Below, in pieces: positions 1-10,962 of a stretch of DNA of 64,000 nt. The stretch spans positions 1-64,000 of the forward strand of contig NW_025919311.1 of the NCBI RefSeq assembly GCF_907164915.1, written 5' to 3'. This DNA is from Impatiens glandulifera (taxonomy: Eukaryota; Streptophyta; Magnoliopsida; Ericales; Balsaminaceae). Position numbers and translations under genes: made by a program. Numbering within the stretch: the first letter of the stretch is position 1; each line of letters opens with the position of its first letter. The notes beneath the pieces were generated by a model. That model was not told where the DNA came from. It made no database searches and worked only from the letters and a program-made list of their open reading frames with translations.

Positions 1-120
1 AAATATTTAATATCGTGACCTCAAACTTTGGTAAATAAAATATTTGATTCATATTTTTAACCACTTTCAATTGATACCGCCCTATTATCCCTCGACAAGG
101 CACATCCCAATCACACTTGG
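1..120 (+). repeat. Satellite-like fragment
   Basis: The first 120 bases read like one unit of the degenerate satellite at 49-51 kb (a CGTGACC...CTTTGGT block followed by a CATATTTTTAACCA block), in the same orientation. It is cut by the window edge. No coding potential is visible. Confidence 0.45.
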
Positions 121-635
121 TTTAAGAGTTGTATTTGTTTTGCTAGGTTGAAAGTTCGAAACACATATATCATTTTTAATTTTAATTTTAACTGTTTTAA
201 GTTTATGGGTGAGTCAACTCTCAATCCAAACCAAATATCCATTTACTCTCACATATATATATCCAAATTAATCAAAGCTCTCGACCCGACAATCTGGATA
301 CTTTAAATGTTAAGCATCATTATATATAGAGAGAGAGAGATTAGTTTGTAAAAAAGTTGAACATATATTGTTAAAATGTCCCGAGTTCATCTAATTTGGT
401 TTTGAATTTTAAATTTAAAGTGTTATTACCCTAACCTGTTAAAGGCTGTACTTATTTTGTTAGGTTACAAGTTCGAAACCTACATATAAAATTTTTAATT
501 TTATTTTTAACCATTTTTTGTTTATGGGTGGGTCAACTCACAATCCGACCCAAGTATCCATTTACTCTCACATATATATTCAAATTAATTACAACTCTCG
601 ATCTGAAAATCCGGACACTTTGAAAATTAAGCATC

Positions 636-705
<70 letters not shown>

Positions 706-1045
706 CATATATATGTATATATATTGTTAGTTAGTTAAAAAAATTATCTTATATTGTTAAAATGTCCCGCGCTTATCTAATTTGGTGTTGAATTTAAAAT
801 ATAAAGTGTTAATAGTCTAGTTGGTTAAAGGGTTGTACTTGTTTTTGTTAGGTTGTAAGTTCGAAATATACGTATCATATTTTTAATTTTATTTTTAACC
901 GTTTTAAGTTTATGGACGGGTCAACCCACAATCCGACAACAATATATATTTACTCTCACATATATATCCAAATTAACCATAATTCTCGATCTGAAAATCC
1001 AAATATTTTAAAAATTAAGCATAATTATATATATATATAAGTAAT
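121..1045 (+). repeat. Tandem Helitron-like repeat units with tRNA-like boxes
   Basis: About two and a half tandem units of roughly 390 bp. Each has a TTGGTTAAAG...GGTTGNAAGTTCGAAA stretch (near 121-165, 435-480, 815-868), then TTTTAATTTTATTTTTAACC, a GGGYGGGTCAAC block, CTCTCACATATATATCC and an AAGCATCATTATATATA end. The same unit occurs at 41.2-41.8 kb and inside the Helitron at 48.1-48.6 kb, always in this orientation. The paired motifs resemble Pol III A and B boxes, but no tRNA fold is present. No clear Helitron ends are seen here, so this copy is probably truncated. Confidence 0.6.
638..722. repeat. (AT)n microsatellite
   Basis: Roughly 85 bp of almost pure alternating TA interrupted by a few C and G bases. 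It lies at the AT-rich end of one Helitron-like unit and creates a spurious Ile/Tyr-repeat reading frame. Confidence 0.9.
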
Positions 1046-1059
1046 AAAAAAAAAAGGTT

Positions 1060-1975
1060 AAGTGGCTCTATCCAAGTATAAAATAATGGTATTATTAGAT
1101 TATTTGATATTCTAAATAAAATAACATAACTCTTTTCTAAAAATAATGATATTAACTTTTGATCGCGCAATAATAAAATTATGATACTCTCTTCTCAATT
1201 TTTTTATTATTAAATTATTTGATTTCTATATTAAAAAAAGATTTTTTTTCTTTTTTATTATTAAATAATAAATTGAATTATGTATTTCTTTTAAATTATA
1301 AATAACAATCTTTGTAAATATATATTTATAAATATTTATAAAATTTATACACTAATATTTTTAAATAAGTAATGACAAATGATGAAAAGTTAGTAGAGTT
1401 ATAAAGTTATAAAATTATAATATAAGGGTGTTATTAGATTATATAAAACAATGTTAATCTTTTCAGTTTTTTATTATTAAATAATTTGATTTTCTTTATG
1501 AAAAAAATAATTGTTTTTTTCATTAATTTTTATTATTAAATAATAAATTTATTTATGTATTTTTTAAAATAATAAATTATTAATCATTGTAAATATAAAT
1601 TTATAATTATTTAAAAAAATTATACACTACAATTTTTAAATGATAAGAAAGAGAAAGTTAAGTAACTCTACCAAATTATAAAATTACAAAATAATAGTAT
1701 TATTAGATTATTTGATATTTTAATTTTTATAATGTAATAAATGATTTGATATTCTATATTAAAAAGTAATTACTATTTTTTTCTTTGAATTTTTTTAATT
1801 AAACAATAAATTTAATTATGTATTTTAAACACTATAAATTATTAATCATTTTAAAAATATATTTATAAATATTTATCAAATTTGTACACTAATATGTTTA
1901 AAATATTAAATAAGTAAGGATAAAAGAAAGAGAAAGTTAAATAACACTATAAAACAATTAAATAATGGATTTTAA
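1060..1975 (-). repeat. AT-rich tandem repeat (shared family), reverse orientation
   Basis: Three degenerate units built from blocks such as TTATTATTAAATAATAAATT, ATATATTTATAAATATT and TTAGATTATTTGATATT. The reverse complement of this family fills 12.85-14.04 kb and parts of 31.1-31.3 and 33.1-33.25 kb. It is extremely AT-rich and non-coding. Several transposons in the window have inserted into copies of it. Confidence 0.6.
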
Positions 1976-2029
1976 TCACTGGAAATTCTTGACCCGTAAC
2001 TTGATAATACAGGGAATCCGGAATGACTC

Positions 2030-2146
2030 GAGATTCAATGATTTCATTTGTATGTCAGATATCTTTTAAAATAAAACTGGTTGTGGCGCGAGGTTTAAAT
2101 GATTTTATTTGTATGTCAAGTATCTTTTAAAATAAAACATTATTTT
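2030..2146 (+). repeat. Direct duplication of about 50 bp
   Basis: The block ATGATTT(C/T)ATTTGTATGTCA...TATCTTTTAAAATAAAAC occurs twice, about 57 bp apart. The surrounding 1976-2320 shows no gene. Confidence 0.6.
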
Positions 2147-2319
2147 TAAAAGATTTTAATAATATCGGGCATTTTAAAATTAATTATAAAAACAATTAAT
2201 TTTATTTAAATTTAATAATATGTGGATTTACTATGATTTTTTATAAAATTCATTTTAAATTAATTAAACATAATTAATTTAAGAAAATATTATTTATTTG
2301 AATATATATTCGCCAATTG

Positions 2320-2760
2320 ATTTTAGAAAAATCAATAAAAATATGTATGTGTACAAATGTATTTGATGAAGTGGAAGTAAAGTTTTTGAGAGAATAGAGG
2401 CCGATTGTGATTGGTGAATAAATATGGAATGAGATTACTTTTGATTTGTCGAATTGAAAGTATGTTAAGAGATAGAGGTCGATTAGGAAATAAATTGATA
2501 TTAGTGGTTAAAATATACAAGAAGATTGGTTGTTTGACCGAAATAAAAGTTAAAACACGAGATAAGATGTCGATTTGAATTGGTAGATAAATGTGGAATG
2601 AGTTAGACAGTCTAAGTATTTTAAGGTTAGGTTACAAGATAAGATGTCAATTGAGTATTGATAGACTAAAATAAGGATAAAAAAAATTGGTAATGTATGA
2701 GATTTTTAATTTAACCAAAGTGAAAGTTAGTGTTTGATTGGTAATGAGTCTAATGACTAA
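2320..2760 (-). repeat. Satellite-like units, outer part of inverted arm 1
   Basis: Reverse-complement units of the satellite at 49-51 kb (GTCGATTNNNATTGG, AAATGTGGAATGAG, GTTTGACCGAA blocks). They pair with about 49.05-49.44 kb, so the inverted duplication extends beyond the snoRNA cluster. Only two or three units are present here, against more than 2 kb in the right arm. Confidence 0.6.
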
Positions 2761-3293
2761 AATCTCTTCTTTTGACTGTTATTTTGATGAGTCTTCTAAA
2801 TTCCTAATTATTACTTTAATAAGTCTTTCATTCACAAGCAATTTAGCTTCTTCTAGAGAAGAGACTTTAGAGGCAAGTAGTAGTCCATAATGTACTCACA
2901 ATTACTGGCAAATCAATTATAGTATCTAAAGAAAAAGCTTCTTGAGTAAAATTTCATGACATTGTTCCAAACGAAACTATTAATATCATTATAATTAAAG
3001 GTATATTTAATTCTTCATATTTAAGATGAGTAAAATATAAGTCCACAATCAGAGTATCTTCTCTCTATCACAAAAAAGAGAGGATTTAAAGATAACAGTG
3101 GACTACATACAAACAATTTAGCACAAATATTGAGCTCGAGTCTTAAAATTGAATACAGAAAGAAGCCTTCGATATGTGCATCTAGCTACTACTACATTTG
3201 ACAGATTACAAATTAAATTCGTGAAACGTTTCACAAAGAAAAATTATGAAACAGTGATAGTATTAAATGAAGATACCAATAATATGGATGAAA

Positions 3294-3381
3294 GAGAATG
3301 ATCAGATAGAGCTAATACAATAGACACCATCATCCCGGTGATCAAACCAATAGGGAAATACCAAATCATCACACCATCCCC
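3294..3381 (-). ncRNA. C/D box snoRNA, 18S rRNA guide, copy C of arm 1
   Basis: Read on the minus strand it has a C box, a D box CUGA at the 3' end and a terminal stem ending GAGAAUGA-like, as in its partner at 47556-47645. The sequence upstream of D (GTATTAGCTCTA) is complementary to 18S rRNA UAGAGCUAAUAC. The 5' stem strand has CCATCCCC where the other arm supports TCATCCCC, so one terminal pair is lost. Confidence 0.75.
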
Positions 3382-3512
3382 TTAACTCCATATTTCATAA
3401 AAGAATATCAAGTATCTACCAAGTAAATGAAAGCAAGATTATAGAAATAATGTGTTCTTTTGTATGAGATCTTAAAACATTATCAGATTACTTGAGAAGA
3501 AGATATTGAATG

Positions 3513-3601
3513 GAGAACGATCAGATAGAGCTAATACGTGATTTGCCATCATGCCGGCAATCAAACCAATAGGGAAACCTATTAATCATCAATTCATTCT
3601 C
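3513..3601 (-). ncRNA. C/D box snoRNA, 18S rRNA guide, copy B of arm 1
   Basis: The terminal stem GAGAATGA/TCGTTCTC includes a G-U pair. It has C box TTGATGA, an internal C'-like ATGATGG and D box CTGA. The 15-nt guide CACGTATTAGCTCTA matches 18S TAGAGCTAATACGTG; by the D+5 rule the target is the A in TAGAGC (the site equivalent to human 18S Am159 on my recollection). It is identical in layout to 47337-47425. Confidence 0.82.
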
Positions 3602-3776
3602 ACTTATCCAATTCAGAGGGAAATAAATATCATGGAAATTCTGAATGACTACATCTATCATCTCACTCTAAAGAATCAGTCTGTAGAGGGAACACAAGAT
3701 TAGCAATTTCACAGTAGACATAAACCCTAACATTACTTTCGGAAAACAATTCAATGTAGATGAAGACAATGACTAA

Positions 3777-3863
3777 AGAATGATCAGATAGAGCTAATAC
3801 GTGATTTGCCATCATACCGACAATCAAACCAATAGGGAAACCTATTAATCATCACTTCATTCT
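3777..3863 (-). ncRNA. C/D box snoRNA, 18S rRNA guide, copy A of arm 1
   Basis: A perfect seven-pair terminal stem AGAATGA/TCATTCT brackets C box GTGATGA and D box CTGA. It has the same 15-nt 18S antisense element as copy B. The partner in the right arm is 47075-47161. Confidence 0.82.
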
Positions 3864-3920
3864 CAATTAACAATATGGCATAGAGTGTAAGAGCATGGAA
3901 ATTCTGAATCAATAGATTTA

Positions 3921-4010
3921 GTCTCAGAATTGCAGAATTTATAACATCAAGGCCAGTAGGCCATTCAGTCCCGAAAGATGGTGTTATTTTTAACTGATAT
4001 CCTCATAGAC
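3921..4010 (-). ncRNA. snoR39BY: C/D box snoRNA, snoR39BY-like, copy 2 of arm 1
   Basis: Boxes C (ATGAGGA), D' (CTGA), C' (TTGATGT) and D (CTGA) appear in order on the minus strand. The D' guide CACCATCTTTCGGG is complementary to 25S CCCGAAAGATGGTG. The D guide ATTCTGCAATT is complementary to 5.8S AATTGCAGAAT. The terminal stem is weaker than in copy 1. Confidence 0.8.
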
Positions 4011-4046
4011 TCATCCAATAGATTGAAATAAATTCAATACTCAAAA

Positions 4047-4248
4047 TGAAATGTTATTCTCATGGCAAATCCCAAAAGGTAATGGCAGAATCCGCTACTC
4101 AAGGCAATAGGATATGAGATCGCACTCCGACTGAAGAACAGGAAATTCTCTCTCGTAAGAGAAAGACTCTCAACCATCCATACATCAGATCAGAGGCTCA
4201 ATCTACGACGATTATAAATGGAATATACGAACACTATCAAATCCGCTC
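4047..4248 (-). ncRNA. Conserved structured block (possible H/ACA RNA), copy 2 of arm 1
   Basis: The block is conserved between tandem copies and between arms. On the minus strand it shows GAGA...TCTC and CTCT...AGAG pairings, then a conserved TTTTGGGATTTGCCATGAGAA tract and a late ACA three bases before a diverged region. No clean H box was found, so H/ACA identity is only a possibility. Confidence 0.35.
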
Positions 4249-4311
4249 CAAATATATATATATATAATCGTCGATACAAAACAAATGAATTCAATCGTCG
4301 ATTGTAAATAA

Positions 4312-4400
4312 GCCTCAGAATTGCAGAATTAATAACATCAAGGCCAAAAGGCTATTCAGTCCCGAAAGATGGTGTTATTTTAACTGATATCCTCATAGGC
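4312..4400 (-). ncRNA. snoR39BY: C/D box snoRNA, snoR39BY-like, copy 1 of arm 1
   Basis: A short GCC/GGC terminal stem surrounds C ATGAGGA, D' CTGA, C' TTGATGT and D CTGA. It carries two antisense elements, one to 25S CCCGAAAGATGGTG and one to 5.8S AATTGCAGAAT. The D+5 rule points to a G in each target, matching the known dual role of the plant snoR39BY family as I remember it. Nearly identical to 46422-46510. Confidence 0.85.
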
Positions 4401-4437
4401 AAAAATCATGTTATTCAGAATAAGAATGTAATTCAAA

Positions 4438-4650
4438 GAAATGTAATTCTCATGGCAAATCCCAAAAGGTAATGGCAGAACCTGCTACTCAAGGCTATAG
4501 GATATGAGATCGCGCTCCTTACGAAGAACAGGAAACTCCCTCTCCTAAGAGAGAGAATCTCAACCATTCATGAATCGAAAGGAGGCTCAATCTGCGACGA
4601 TTATGTATGGAATTTACGAACACTAAAGAAATCCGCTCCAATTAAAGCAT
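4438..4650 (-). ncRNA. Conserved structured block (possible H/ACA RNA), copy 1 of arm 1
   Basis: Second tandem copy of the block at 4047-4248. Compared with that copy, changes in the CTCTCTC/GAGAGGG helix largely keep pairing, which argues for a conserved RNA structure. The ACA near the 3' end is retained; the H box is unclear. Confidence 0.35.
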
Positions 4651-4749
4651 AGTCGTCAGAATTAAACAACACTCATAAACAACAAATTGATAGTTTAAAG
4701 AAGAAGAAGTGAAACCGTAATGCGATTGCAGCAAGATGTAAGCGGCCGC

Positions 4750-4870
4750 CATTGAAACGTTAAAACCCTAGAGTGAGAGAGAAATAATATGAATGATTTG
4801 AAATGAGGCCTTGGCAATACTTCTTACAGGATGAGCAGCCGTTGATGAAAATAGGGCGGTTTTATCACTT
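4750..4870 (-). promoter_or_regulatory. Probable snoRNA cluster promoter (telo-box), arm 1
   Basis: On the minus strand a telo-box (CTAGGGTTTT, 4761-4770) sits just upstream of the cluster, with a CT-rich leader and an AT-rich element around it. Telo-boxes are typical of plant ribosomal-protein and snoRNA promoters. Conserved in arm 2. Confidence 0.55.
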
Positions 4871-4905
4871 TGCTATTTAGGTTATTCATGTTACAGTGTT
4901 AGTCG

Positions 4906-5230
4906 TAAGTATATAATATTAACGTAGGAAATAATCGTCCAAAGTCATTTTTTTTTAAATTGTAATGTCTCAAAATACATGTGATAAAATTAGTAACACC
5001 TATAATAGTTGGGGAGAGGAAAATTTTCAAAGTGAGAAGATTGAGAACAAGATAATGAAAATTGAAAATTTAAGTAAAATCATTAGATTATCTTAAATTT
5101 GAATTTTAAACTAGAATTGGAAATTCGAGAGTTTATTTATAAATAATATTTAACTATTAAATAATAAATCATTCAAAATATTTTAAGCTTTATAAATAAA
5201 AATTATTCAAAATGCTTGTTCATAACCAAC
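4906..5230. other. AT-rich spacer, nothing recognised
   Basis: AT-rich sequence between the inverted arm and the hAT gene remnant. No coding, repeat or RNA feature could be supported. Confidence 0.5.
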
Positions 5231-5399
5231 TTTTAAATCAAGAATTTAAATCATTAACAACATTTGTCTCATTGCTAACATCAAAATTGTCTAAATCATC
5301 TATAACATCATTACCATCATCAACTTCATCGCCATCATCTTTTTCTACTTTTTTTTTCATCATCTTTGTCACATATTTCTTTTTCGTTTTCTTTACATT

Positions 5400-5820
5400 C
5401 AGTACTCTATATATACAAAAGTGTTTGAGATGATGATAAATTATACGTATCATTTTCTTTAGTTATCCACTCATCATCAGAATAAACATCTTCAACGTAT
5501 TTTCTTAATACTTGTTTGTCATTTAACATGATGTTGTACATGACAAATACCAAGTCATTCATTTTTTTATATAGATTATTTCTACGCTTTGCATGAAGAA
5601 TATTAATGTTCTAATTTTAAACTTTGAATAATTAGGTAAATCAAAAATATTTAAATATATGTAAAAACAAAAATATACCATTTGCAATGCACTCCAATTC
5701 TGTTCACATCCAGATGAACTGCAAATAAGACTAAGTATTCGAATATAAAACATTTGTAATTTTGGACATTTATAACCTTAAGAATCTCACCATTCAATTG
5801 GAGACTTTGTGTTTATTGTC
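5400..5820 (-). pseudogene. hAT transposase remnant 1, C-terminal part
   Basis: On the minus strand, fragments read I-L-S-L-I-C-S-S-S-G-C-E-Q-N-W-S-A, the conserved C-terminal dimerisation motif of the BED/DUF659-type plant hAT transposases. It is followed by a K-R-N-N-L...N-D-L-V-F-V stretch and an acidic tail, also family-like. It is preceded by a degenerate S-P-I-E-W. It is the downstream end of the gene whose start lies at 10.96-12.56 kb; the Copia element at 5825-10957 splits it. Stops and frameshifts make it non-functional. Confidence 0.8.
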
Positions 5821-5824
5821 ATTT

Positions 5825-6343
5825 TGTTGGGAATACATCGGAATAATAACCACATTTGTGATAATAAATTATTCTCCACTTGATTGAATTTTTAGGAGCG
5901 AGAAACAACAAACATAAAAAGAAATATATAAATGAAACAAGAACACCAAGAATTTAACATGGAAATCCTCCTCAAATTATGGAGTAAAACCACGAGACTT
6001 TTGTCTAAAAGAAGCTTCACTGTAATCAAATGTTAAACACGAAACAAATGAACATAAGAGATAAACAAGAAGAGATCTCACTATCTCTCTACAAGTGTAT
6101 GCTAGATGACTTTCATATGTGATTTGATAAGGCAACTTCCTCTAGCTTTTATAGCAGAACGAGAACAGCTCAAGGGTCTTTTTCCAATAAGACAACCATG
6201 TCATATTTAATACAAAAGGACTCTTAAGCTTTTGGGCTTCTAGACATCTGGGCTTCTAAACTTCAAGGCTTCTGGCTTCTAAACTTCTTAATCGGGTTGG
6301 GATTTTCTTACATAGTTGGGAGCCTAAACAAATAACCCAGCAA
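5825..6343 (-). repeat. Copia 1 3' LTR
   Basis: It aligns along its length with 10440-10957. On the minus strand it is preceded by a purine tract GATGGGGATT, the polypurine tract. Confidence 0.9.
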
Positions 6344-6349
6344 ATCCCC

Positions 6350-9300
6350 ATCACAACTATGGAAGGGGTGTTGTCAAACCCGCAGTTGAACAACAAAATT
6401 CGAACGCCTTTTGGTAGTTCTTTGGTCAGCATATCTGCGCCATTATCATTTATATACACTTTCTCTAAAACCAGTAACTTTTCATCTAGAACATCACGAA
6501 TCCAATGATATCTCACATCAATGTGTTTCGATTTAGAGTGAACTGTTGAGTTTTTCGCAAGGAAAACCGCACTTTGACTATCACAAAATAGCACGTATTT
6601 ATCATGCACAAAACCAAGTTCAGATAATAATTTCTTAACCTAAATAAATTCTTTACAAGCTTCGGTTGCTGCAATAAGTTCAGCTTCAGCGATTGACAAC
6701 GCAACACATTTTTGAAGTCTAGATTGCCAAGCAACAACTCCCCTGCAAAGTTAATCAAATATCTAGAAGTAGATTTTCTCGAATCAACATCATCTGCCAT
6801 ATCATAGTCGGTATAACCAATTAAATCCGGACTCTCATTTCCAAGGCAAAGTCTCAAACTTGATGTGCATCGAAGATATCTCAATATCCATTTCCCAATG
6901 TTCTTTTTCTAGATTGGAAAGGAACCTACTCACAGTGCAAACGACATGAGTAGTATCTGGTCTTGTGCTAACCATGTCATACATAAGACTTCCAACAGCA
7001 GAACAATAAGGAATATTCTTCATATCTTCTTTCTCATCATCGTTTGAAGGACAAAGTTCAGAGCTCAATTTAAAATGTGCTGCAAGAGGTGTGAAAACAC
7101 TATTGGCCTTCTCCTACAACACTTTTTTAATATATCGTTCTTGAGACAACCCATAAAATCTTTGTCTTTCTATCATGACTGATTCTAATACCAAGAATCT
7201 GATTCGCTGGTCCAAGATCCTTCATCGCAAAGGACTCCCCTAAGTCTTGTTTTAACCTATTAATTGTCATAGCACTTTGACCAACAATAAGAATGTCATC
7301 AACATAAGGTAAGAGAATAATAAAGTCATTAAGAGAGAATTTTGTATAAATACACAATGGTCGGAATTAGTCTTCTTATAGCTTTGTTCCTTCATGAATA
7401 ACTCAAACTTCTTATACCATTGTCGAGGAGCTTGTTTCAAGCCATACAAGTTTTTCTTCAATCTGCAAACATAATTCTCTTTACCCATCAAGTTGATTCA
7501 TGTAAATATCTTCTTCTAATTTACCGTGAAGAAAAGTCGTCTTCACATCCATTTGTTTAACTTCCAAATCAAGACTAACTGTCAAACTTAAGACAACTCT
7601 AATTGAAGTTATTTTAACAACAGGAGACAATCAGTTTTTTTAGGGTCATTTGATTGTCATCATTAATCATAGCTAGGGTTTGTCTAACTTTGATTTCTGA
7701 CCCTCCCACTTTTGGGATTTTAATGAAATGGTTTTAACCGTTTTCCCAAAAAAACAACAAGAGACAATATTTCATCAAAATCAATACCCTTCCTTTGACT
7801 AAACCCTTTGACAATCAAACATGCTTTGTGTCGTGGAGCTGAAGTATGCTCATCTTGCTTCAGTCTATATACCCACCTATTTTTCAAAACTTTCTTTATT
7901 TTTGGTAATTCTACCAACTCAAATGTATTATTTTCATGTAAATATTTTATCTCATCTTTCATAGCATCAACCCATTCTTCGCTATCTTTAGCCTCTTCAT
8001 ATGACTTTGGCTCCCCCCATCTGTCACCAACGTATATTCATTAGGATAATATCTAGTTGAAGGGTGTCGATCTCTCGTAGACCGTCTAAGTGGAATTATA
8101 GTAATTTATCTTGCTCTCTACTATCGTTCTCCATGTGAACATCATGTTCACCCTCAATATCATCCTCTTGCACCCAATTTTCAGTTGAAATAGGTGAATC
8201 AGATAAATGAACTTTATCTAAATTTATCGACTCACATTTTTACTTCAACTCATCGTCTTTAGCTTTATCACTTTCCTTTGTAGTCTCATCTTCAAACAAG
8301 ATAACGCCGCGACTTTTGACAAGCTTCTTTGCAATTGGATTATACTTTCTGTAGCCGAACTCATCTTGGCCATAACCCAAGAAGATGCACTCACAACTTT
8401 TCACATCTAACTTTTATCTTTCATCCTTTGGAATGTGAAAAAAGAACATACATCCAAATACTTGTATATGATCATAAGAAACCTGTTTATTTGTTCATAC
8501 CTTATTTGGAACTTCACTGTCCAAAGCAACTGTAGGACTCAAATTAATAACATGTACCACTGTGTGTAATGTTTCACCCTAAAATGTCGGGGATAAATTT
8601 GTTTCTGAAAGCAAGCATCTAATCCTCTCAACAATTGTGTTGTTCATCTTTTCTGCAAGGCCATTCAACTCAGGAGTCTTTGGAGGTGTCTTCTGGTGTC
8701 TGATCCCATATTGTTTGTAGTATGCATCAAATTGACTACAATACTCACCACCATTATCACTACGAATGCACTTGATCTTCTTTACCGTCTCTTTCAACAA
8801 GAACATGAAATTCCTTGAACTTGTTTAAAACTTCACCTTTTTTTTCAAAACATATATCTAAAGCTTTCTGGAATTATCATCAATAAATGTTATAAAGTAA
8901 AGAGAACCACTATTAGTTCGTACCTTTAAAGGTCCACAAACGTGTGAATGCACCAACTCTAAGAGATCTGACTTTCTTGAGGGAGGATTATGCTTGAACG
9001 ATACTCGAGTTTTCTTTCCCACAAGACAATGAGAACAATTCTCCAAATATGTCTCACTCAAACCCGGAATAGAATTTTGCTTAACTAGAAAATTCAACCC
9101 TTTACACTAATGTGACCAAGTTTTCAGTTCTATAACTTTGAAGCTTCTTTACTTCATACAACATTCACATCATCTTTACTTATTAAAGATTGCATTAAAT
9201 ATTAATTTGAAAACTTATCTCCTCGAGCTACAACGAGGTTACCTTTTGAAAGTTTCCATTTTCCATAACCAAAAGAGCTTAAGAAACCATCATCATCATC

Positions 9301-9678
9301 AAGCTTTCCAGTTGAAATCAAATTCCACCACATGTCTAGAGCATGTCGAACATCTTTAAGTAGCAACTTCGACCCATTGTTAGATTCTAGGAAAACATCG
9401 TCAATACCAATAACCTTACTTACGACATTATTACCCATCTTCAATACTCCAAAATTACCAGAAGTATAAGATTTAAAGTAATCTTTTTTTGGCGTAACAT
9501 GTATGACGGTTCTTGTGTCAAACACCCAAGTTGACTCATCGCATACAAGGTTAATTGTATTCTCACCGTGAATAGTGAAGAGATCATAAGTAGTTGCTGA
9601 GATACGATCTTCAGAATCATATTTCTTTTTCTTTGATCCATTTGCTTCATTTTTTAGCTTATAACAATTCTTCTTCAT
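6350..9678 (-). pseudogene. Copia 1 pol remnant (PR-IN-RT-RH)
   Basis: Pieces in order on the minus strand: protease and pre-integrase 9678-9202 (active site reads D-T-R, so the catalytic Gly is lost); integrase 9097-8579 (C...H-C-L-V-G-K, F-I-D-D-N-S-R, I-R-S-D-N-G-G-E-Y); RT 7962-7127 ([22 protein letters not shown]); RNase H and tail 7068-6350 (S-R-K-S-T-S, S-K-H-I-D-V-R-Y-H-W-I, A-D-M-L-T-K). Motif choice resembles the Tork/Tnt1 lineage. There are many frameshifts and stops, so there is no functional product. Confidence 0.88.
7632..7752 (+). mobile_element. 5'-truncated LINE tail inserted in Copia 1
   Basis: A 121 bp insert ends in a LINE 3'-end signature (TTTTGGGATTTTAATGAAAT...TTTTCCCAAAAAAA), close to the end of the LINE at 30.42-30.46 kb. 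It is flanked by a 16 bp target-site duplication, AACAACAGGAGACAAT at 7616-7631 and AACAACAAGAGACAAT at 7753-7768. It interrupts the RT region. Confidence 0.85.
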
Positions 9679-10437
9679 GTGTCAACTTTTGCCACAATGG
9701 AAACATTCAGTTGGCTTGTATTTTGACTTAGATTTGTTATGACTCTTATGTCTCGACTTATATTCCTCACCTCTACTATCCTGTCTTTCCCGATTTTCAG
9801 CAATAAACACATTTGACTGTGACGAAGAGCCTTGAGATTTTCGTCTCAATTCTACATTTAAGATACCACTTTTGGCCATCTTCAATGTTACTGCACCATT
9901 AGAAACAGAGTTACAAAGATAAACTATAAAAGTCTCCCATGAATCAAGTAAAGTAGTCAATAACCAAAGCCCTTGAACATCGACTTCGAAGTTTATACCC
10001 ATTCCTAACATCTAATCAAGAACACCCTGAAACTCATTCAAGTGGTCATCCATAGAAGCACTATCATTATATCTCAAATGAATAATTTTTTGGAGCAAAA
10101 ATTATTTGTTACTTCCTGTCTTTGAAGCATACAAATTCTCAAGCTTACCCCCACAAAGTAGGTGCATTGTCTCATGTTGTATGTGGTTATAAACATTCTC
10201 TTCAACAAATTGACGAATGAAACCACATACATGTTCATGCTCAAAAGACCATTCCTTATCAGATTTGGAGATGAGTTTCTCACTACCAAAAATAGGTAAA
10301 TGCAAAGACTTCACAAATAGAAGATCTTTTATTTTACCCTTCCAGATATGATAGCCTGAACCATTCAACAAAATCATTTTATTTGTGTTAATCTCCATAA
10401 AACAATAAAAGCGCTTAGAACTAATCTCCGATACCAC
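9665..10437 (-). pseudogene. Copia 1 gag remnant
   Basis: Fragments at 10437-10102 (L-L-N-G-S-G-Y-H-I-W, the N-terminal gag motif) and 10011-9682, ending in a zinc knuckle C-F-H-C-G-K-S-(stop)-H-M-K-K-N-C. The CX2CX4HX4C spacing is intact, but an in-frame TGA cuts the knuckle. Other frameshifts exist. Confidence 0.82.
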
Positions 10438-10439
10438 TA
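10425..10439 (-). other. Copia 1 primer binding site
   Basis: Next to the 5' LTR the minus strand reads TGGTATCGGAG, one base from the plant initiator-Met-tRNA complement TGGTATCAGAG. Confidence 0.85.
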
Positions 10440-10957
10440 TGTTGGGAATACAGCGGAATAATCACCATACTTGTGATAATAAACTATTCCCCACTTGATT
10501 GGATCTTTAGGAGCGAGAAACAACAAACATAAAAGGAAATATAAATGAAACAAGAACACTAAGAATTTAACGTGGAAATACTTCTCAAATCAAGGAGTAA
10601 AACTATGAGACTTTTGTCTAAAAGAAGCTTCACTATAATCAAATGTTAAACACGAAACAAATGAAGATAATAGATAAACAAAGAAGAGATCTCACTATCT
10701 CTCTACAAGTGTATGCTAGATGACTTTCATATGTGATTTGATAAGGCAACTTCCTCTAGATTTTATAGCAGAACGAGAACAGCTCAAGAATCTTTTTCCA
10801 GTAAGACAACCATGCCCCTATTTAATACAAAAGGACTCTTGAGCTTTTGGGCTTCTAGACTTTCGGACTTCTAAACTTCAAGACTTATGGCTTCTAGACA
10901 TCTTAAACGGGTTGGGCTTTTATTACATAGTTGGGATCCTAAACAAATAACCCAACA
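10440..10957 (-). repeat. Copia 1 5' LTR
   Basis: It begins and ends with TGTTGGG/CCCAACA and is adjacent to the PBS, which fixes this copy as the 5' LTR of a minus-strand element. Confidence 0.9.
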
Positions 10958-10962
10958 ATTTT

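Larger units (their letters stand above)
2761..4905 (-). repeat. Inverted duplication arm 1 (snoRNA cluster copy)
   Basis: The reverse complement of 45.92-48.14 plus 48.64-48.7 kb. Similarity is very high from about 2.81 to 4.83 kb and weaker but continuous to about 4.9 kb. It holds a telo-box promoter, two snoR39BY-like snoRNAs, three 18S-guide snoRNAs and two structured blocks, all on the minus strand. The two arms lie about 41 kb apart and face each other. Confidence 0.9.
5825..10957 (-). mobile_element. Ty1/Copia LTR retrotransposon 1 (Tork-like), decayed
   Basis: It is bounded by two 518-519 bp LTRs beginning TGTTGGG and ending CCCAACA or CCCAGCA. Flanks share ATTT, compatible with a short target-site duplication. 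On the minus strand the order is 5' LTR (10440-10957), PBS, gag, protease, integrase, RT, RNase H, PPT, 3' LTR (5825-6343): the Copia order. By eye the LTRs differ by several per cent (about eight differences in the first 75 bases), so it is old. Every domain is broken. It inserted into a hAT transposase gene and was itself hit by a LINE tail (7632-7752). Confidence 0.92.

Noticed and set aside
518..730. 70-codon Ile/Tyr-repeat frame
   Set aside because: It is translation of an (AT)n microsatellite.
5212..5433. Plus-strand Ser/Phe-rich ORF
   Set aside because: It is opposite the acidic tail of the hAT 1 transposase remnant on the minus strand.
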